Shown here one piece after another: positions 63,075 through 64,000 of a stretch of DNA of 64,000 bases (the stretch's first letter is position 1; each line of letters starts with the position of its first letter). The DNA is from Rotaria sp. Silwood1 (lineage: Eukaryota > Rotifera > Eurotatoria > Philodinida > Philodinidae): positions 143,857-207,856 of the forward strand of contig CAJNOP010000356.1 in assembly GCA_905250075.1 (NCBI GenBank), read 5' to 3'. The notes under the pieces are model-generated. The model was not told the origin of the DNA and searched no databases. It worked only from the letters and a program-made list of their open reading frames with translations. Position numbers and translations under genes: made by a program.

Positions 63075-63349
63075 ATTGTACTTGCTTGAAAAAATAATAG
63101 ACAAAATCTTGGCATGACGGAGTGGATTGCGGTATACGCTTTATCCACATCCACTCTCAGTTTAGCCTGTTCTTTATCGATATCAATTGTCGTATTATTT
63201 TATAATGATCTTTGTGGGTGGTGCATGAATATTTTTTTTTTCTAGTACTTGCCATCGCCAATGTGTTTCTCTCTACAGTAAAGTACGTAACTTTCTGCAC
63301 ATTTATTATCAATTATTACAATCATAGTATAACAACGAATATGAATAAA
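63075..63349. other. Short intergenic stretch with no visible gene
   Basis: Sequence between the repeat element and the stop codon of the unrecognised minus-strand gene. It should include that gene's 3'UTR. Nothing else is seen. Confidence 0.4.
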
Positions 63350-64000
63350 TTAAAATAAACATCTTTTCAACAATGAAGTATTATTTAGCGTAAACCAAGT
63401 AACTTTTAATGCATCGTCTGATATTAGAATTATTTTTGTACGTATGAATTGCGCATCAATATAACCTGTATTTGCAACTAAAAAATAAAAAAATAAAAAA
63501 TAAAAATTTTACTTTATAAGGTTTCTTACTTTGTCCAATGCCTTCATAACATATTGAAGAACCTGAATCAACTTCAATAGGATGTGTAGCTGCAAAAGAA
63601 ATTTTACTATGTGGTACATTAGGATCTCCGAAAAATTTTCTAGCAACTAAAGCATGTGGCACAATTTCTACATCTTTTGATATACCATCGACGGTTGTCG
63701 GACATATAAAATCATGACAAACCTCCAAATAAAGTAATTCAAGACCATGATAATCATACTATCCTACCCAAAGTCCATTGAAACGTGCTAATAGATGATC
63801 ATTATCACCAATTTTTGGTTGAGGAATTGAAAGAGGATGATAAACAGTTGATAAATTATTCGAACAATGTCTTGTAAAATAGATATCGTGTTCTTTCGGA
63901 CTATCCATAAAATCATGATCATGTGCAATCAACGACGATCGTTCATTGACAGATAATGCCTCTTGTGATAAACCGAAATATTGTTGATTTGAATCAAAAT
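63350..64000 (-). CDS. 3' part of an unrecognised gene, running off the window
   Basis: Three in-frame exons on the minus strand: 64000-63768 (open to the window edge), 63722-63530 and 63478-63350, separated by introns of 45 and 51 nt with GT-AG ends. They encode about 184 residues, including NQQYFGLSQEALSVNERSSL, HPLSIPQPKIGDNDHLLARF, NGLWVCHDFICPTTVDG, PHALVARKFFGDPNVPHSKI and a tail with IILISDDALKVTWFTLNNTS, ending LLKRCLF. Conserved-looking Trp, Cys and Gly positions and the regular exon structure make it a real gene. I do not recognise the family. No membrane segment is clear. The upstream part and start lie beyond 64000. Confidence 0.75.

Overview
The window looks like nuclear DNA of a bdelloid rotifer (Adineta/Rotaria-like); this is an inference. 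The DNA is strongly AT-rich and the genes are animal genes. Most introns are GT-AG and about 45-120 nt, with a few of 1-2 kb. One gene is a single-exon ART-TPR fusion of the type greatly expanded in bdelloids, and another is a single-exon serine beta-lactamase-like hydrolase. No rRNA, tRNA, CRISPR array or operon was found.

Layout. 1-7.4 kb: gene-poor, with a decayed hAT/DUF4371-like transposase relic (minus) split by a GC-rich hAT-type MITE. 7418-17936 (+): 21-exon membrane adenylate cyclase. 18167-26842 (-): KATNIP, three DUF4457 repeats, converging tail to tail with the cyclase. 27688-31549 (+): PARP with tandem WWE, WGR, regulatory and catalytic domains. 33831-42929 (+): MYCBPAP with two candidate first exons and several mobile elements in its introns. 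46317-48630 (-): RNF220-type RING E3 ligase. 53003-54070 (-): beta-lactamase-like hydrolase. About 56.3-57.0 kb (-): broken coding relic. 58495-61650 (-): ADP-ribosyltransferase with 13 TPRs. 63350-64000 (-): 3' end of an unrecognised gene running off the window.

The genes are independent transcription units and nothing indicates one pathway. KATNIP and MYCBPAP are both cilium/flagellum-associated in other animals, and PARP and the ART-TPR protein both use NAD+.

The most distinctive signal is a set of short non-autonomous DNA transposons that can be delimited to the base from 8-bp target-site duplications: 1436-1907, 14971-15174, 30267-30788, 37377-37786, 38631-38826, 39281-39436, 46866-46913 and 62147-63074. 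A TTAA-flanked foldback (35779-36475), a TA-flanked element (12720-12867) and weaker inverted repeats add to these. Six of the eight lie inside introns. Other notable points are the WWE-WWE-WGR-PARP architecture, an altered catalytic motif in the ART-TPR protein, and a ~0.9 kb direct repeat at the 3' side of both the beta-lactamase and ART-TPR genes. All exon boundaries were placed by reading frame and splice consensus by eye.
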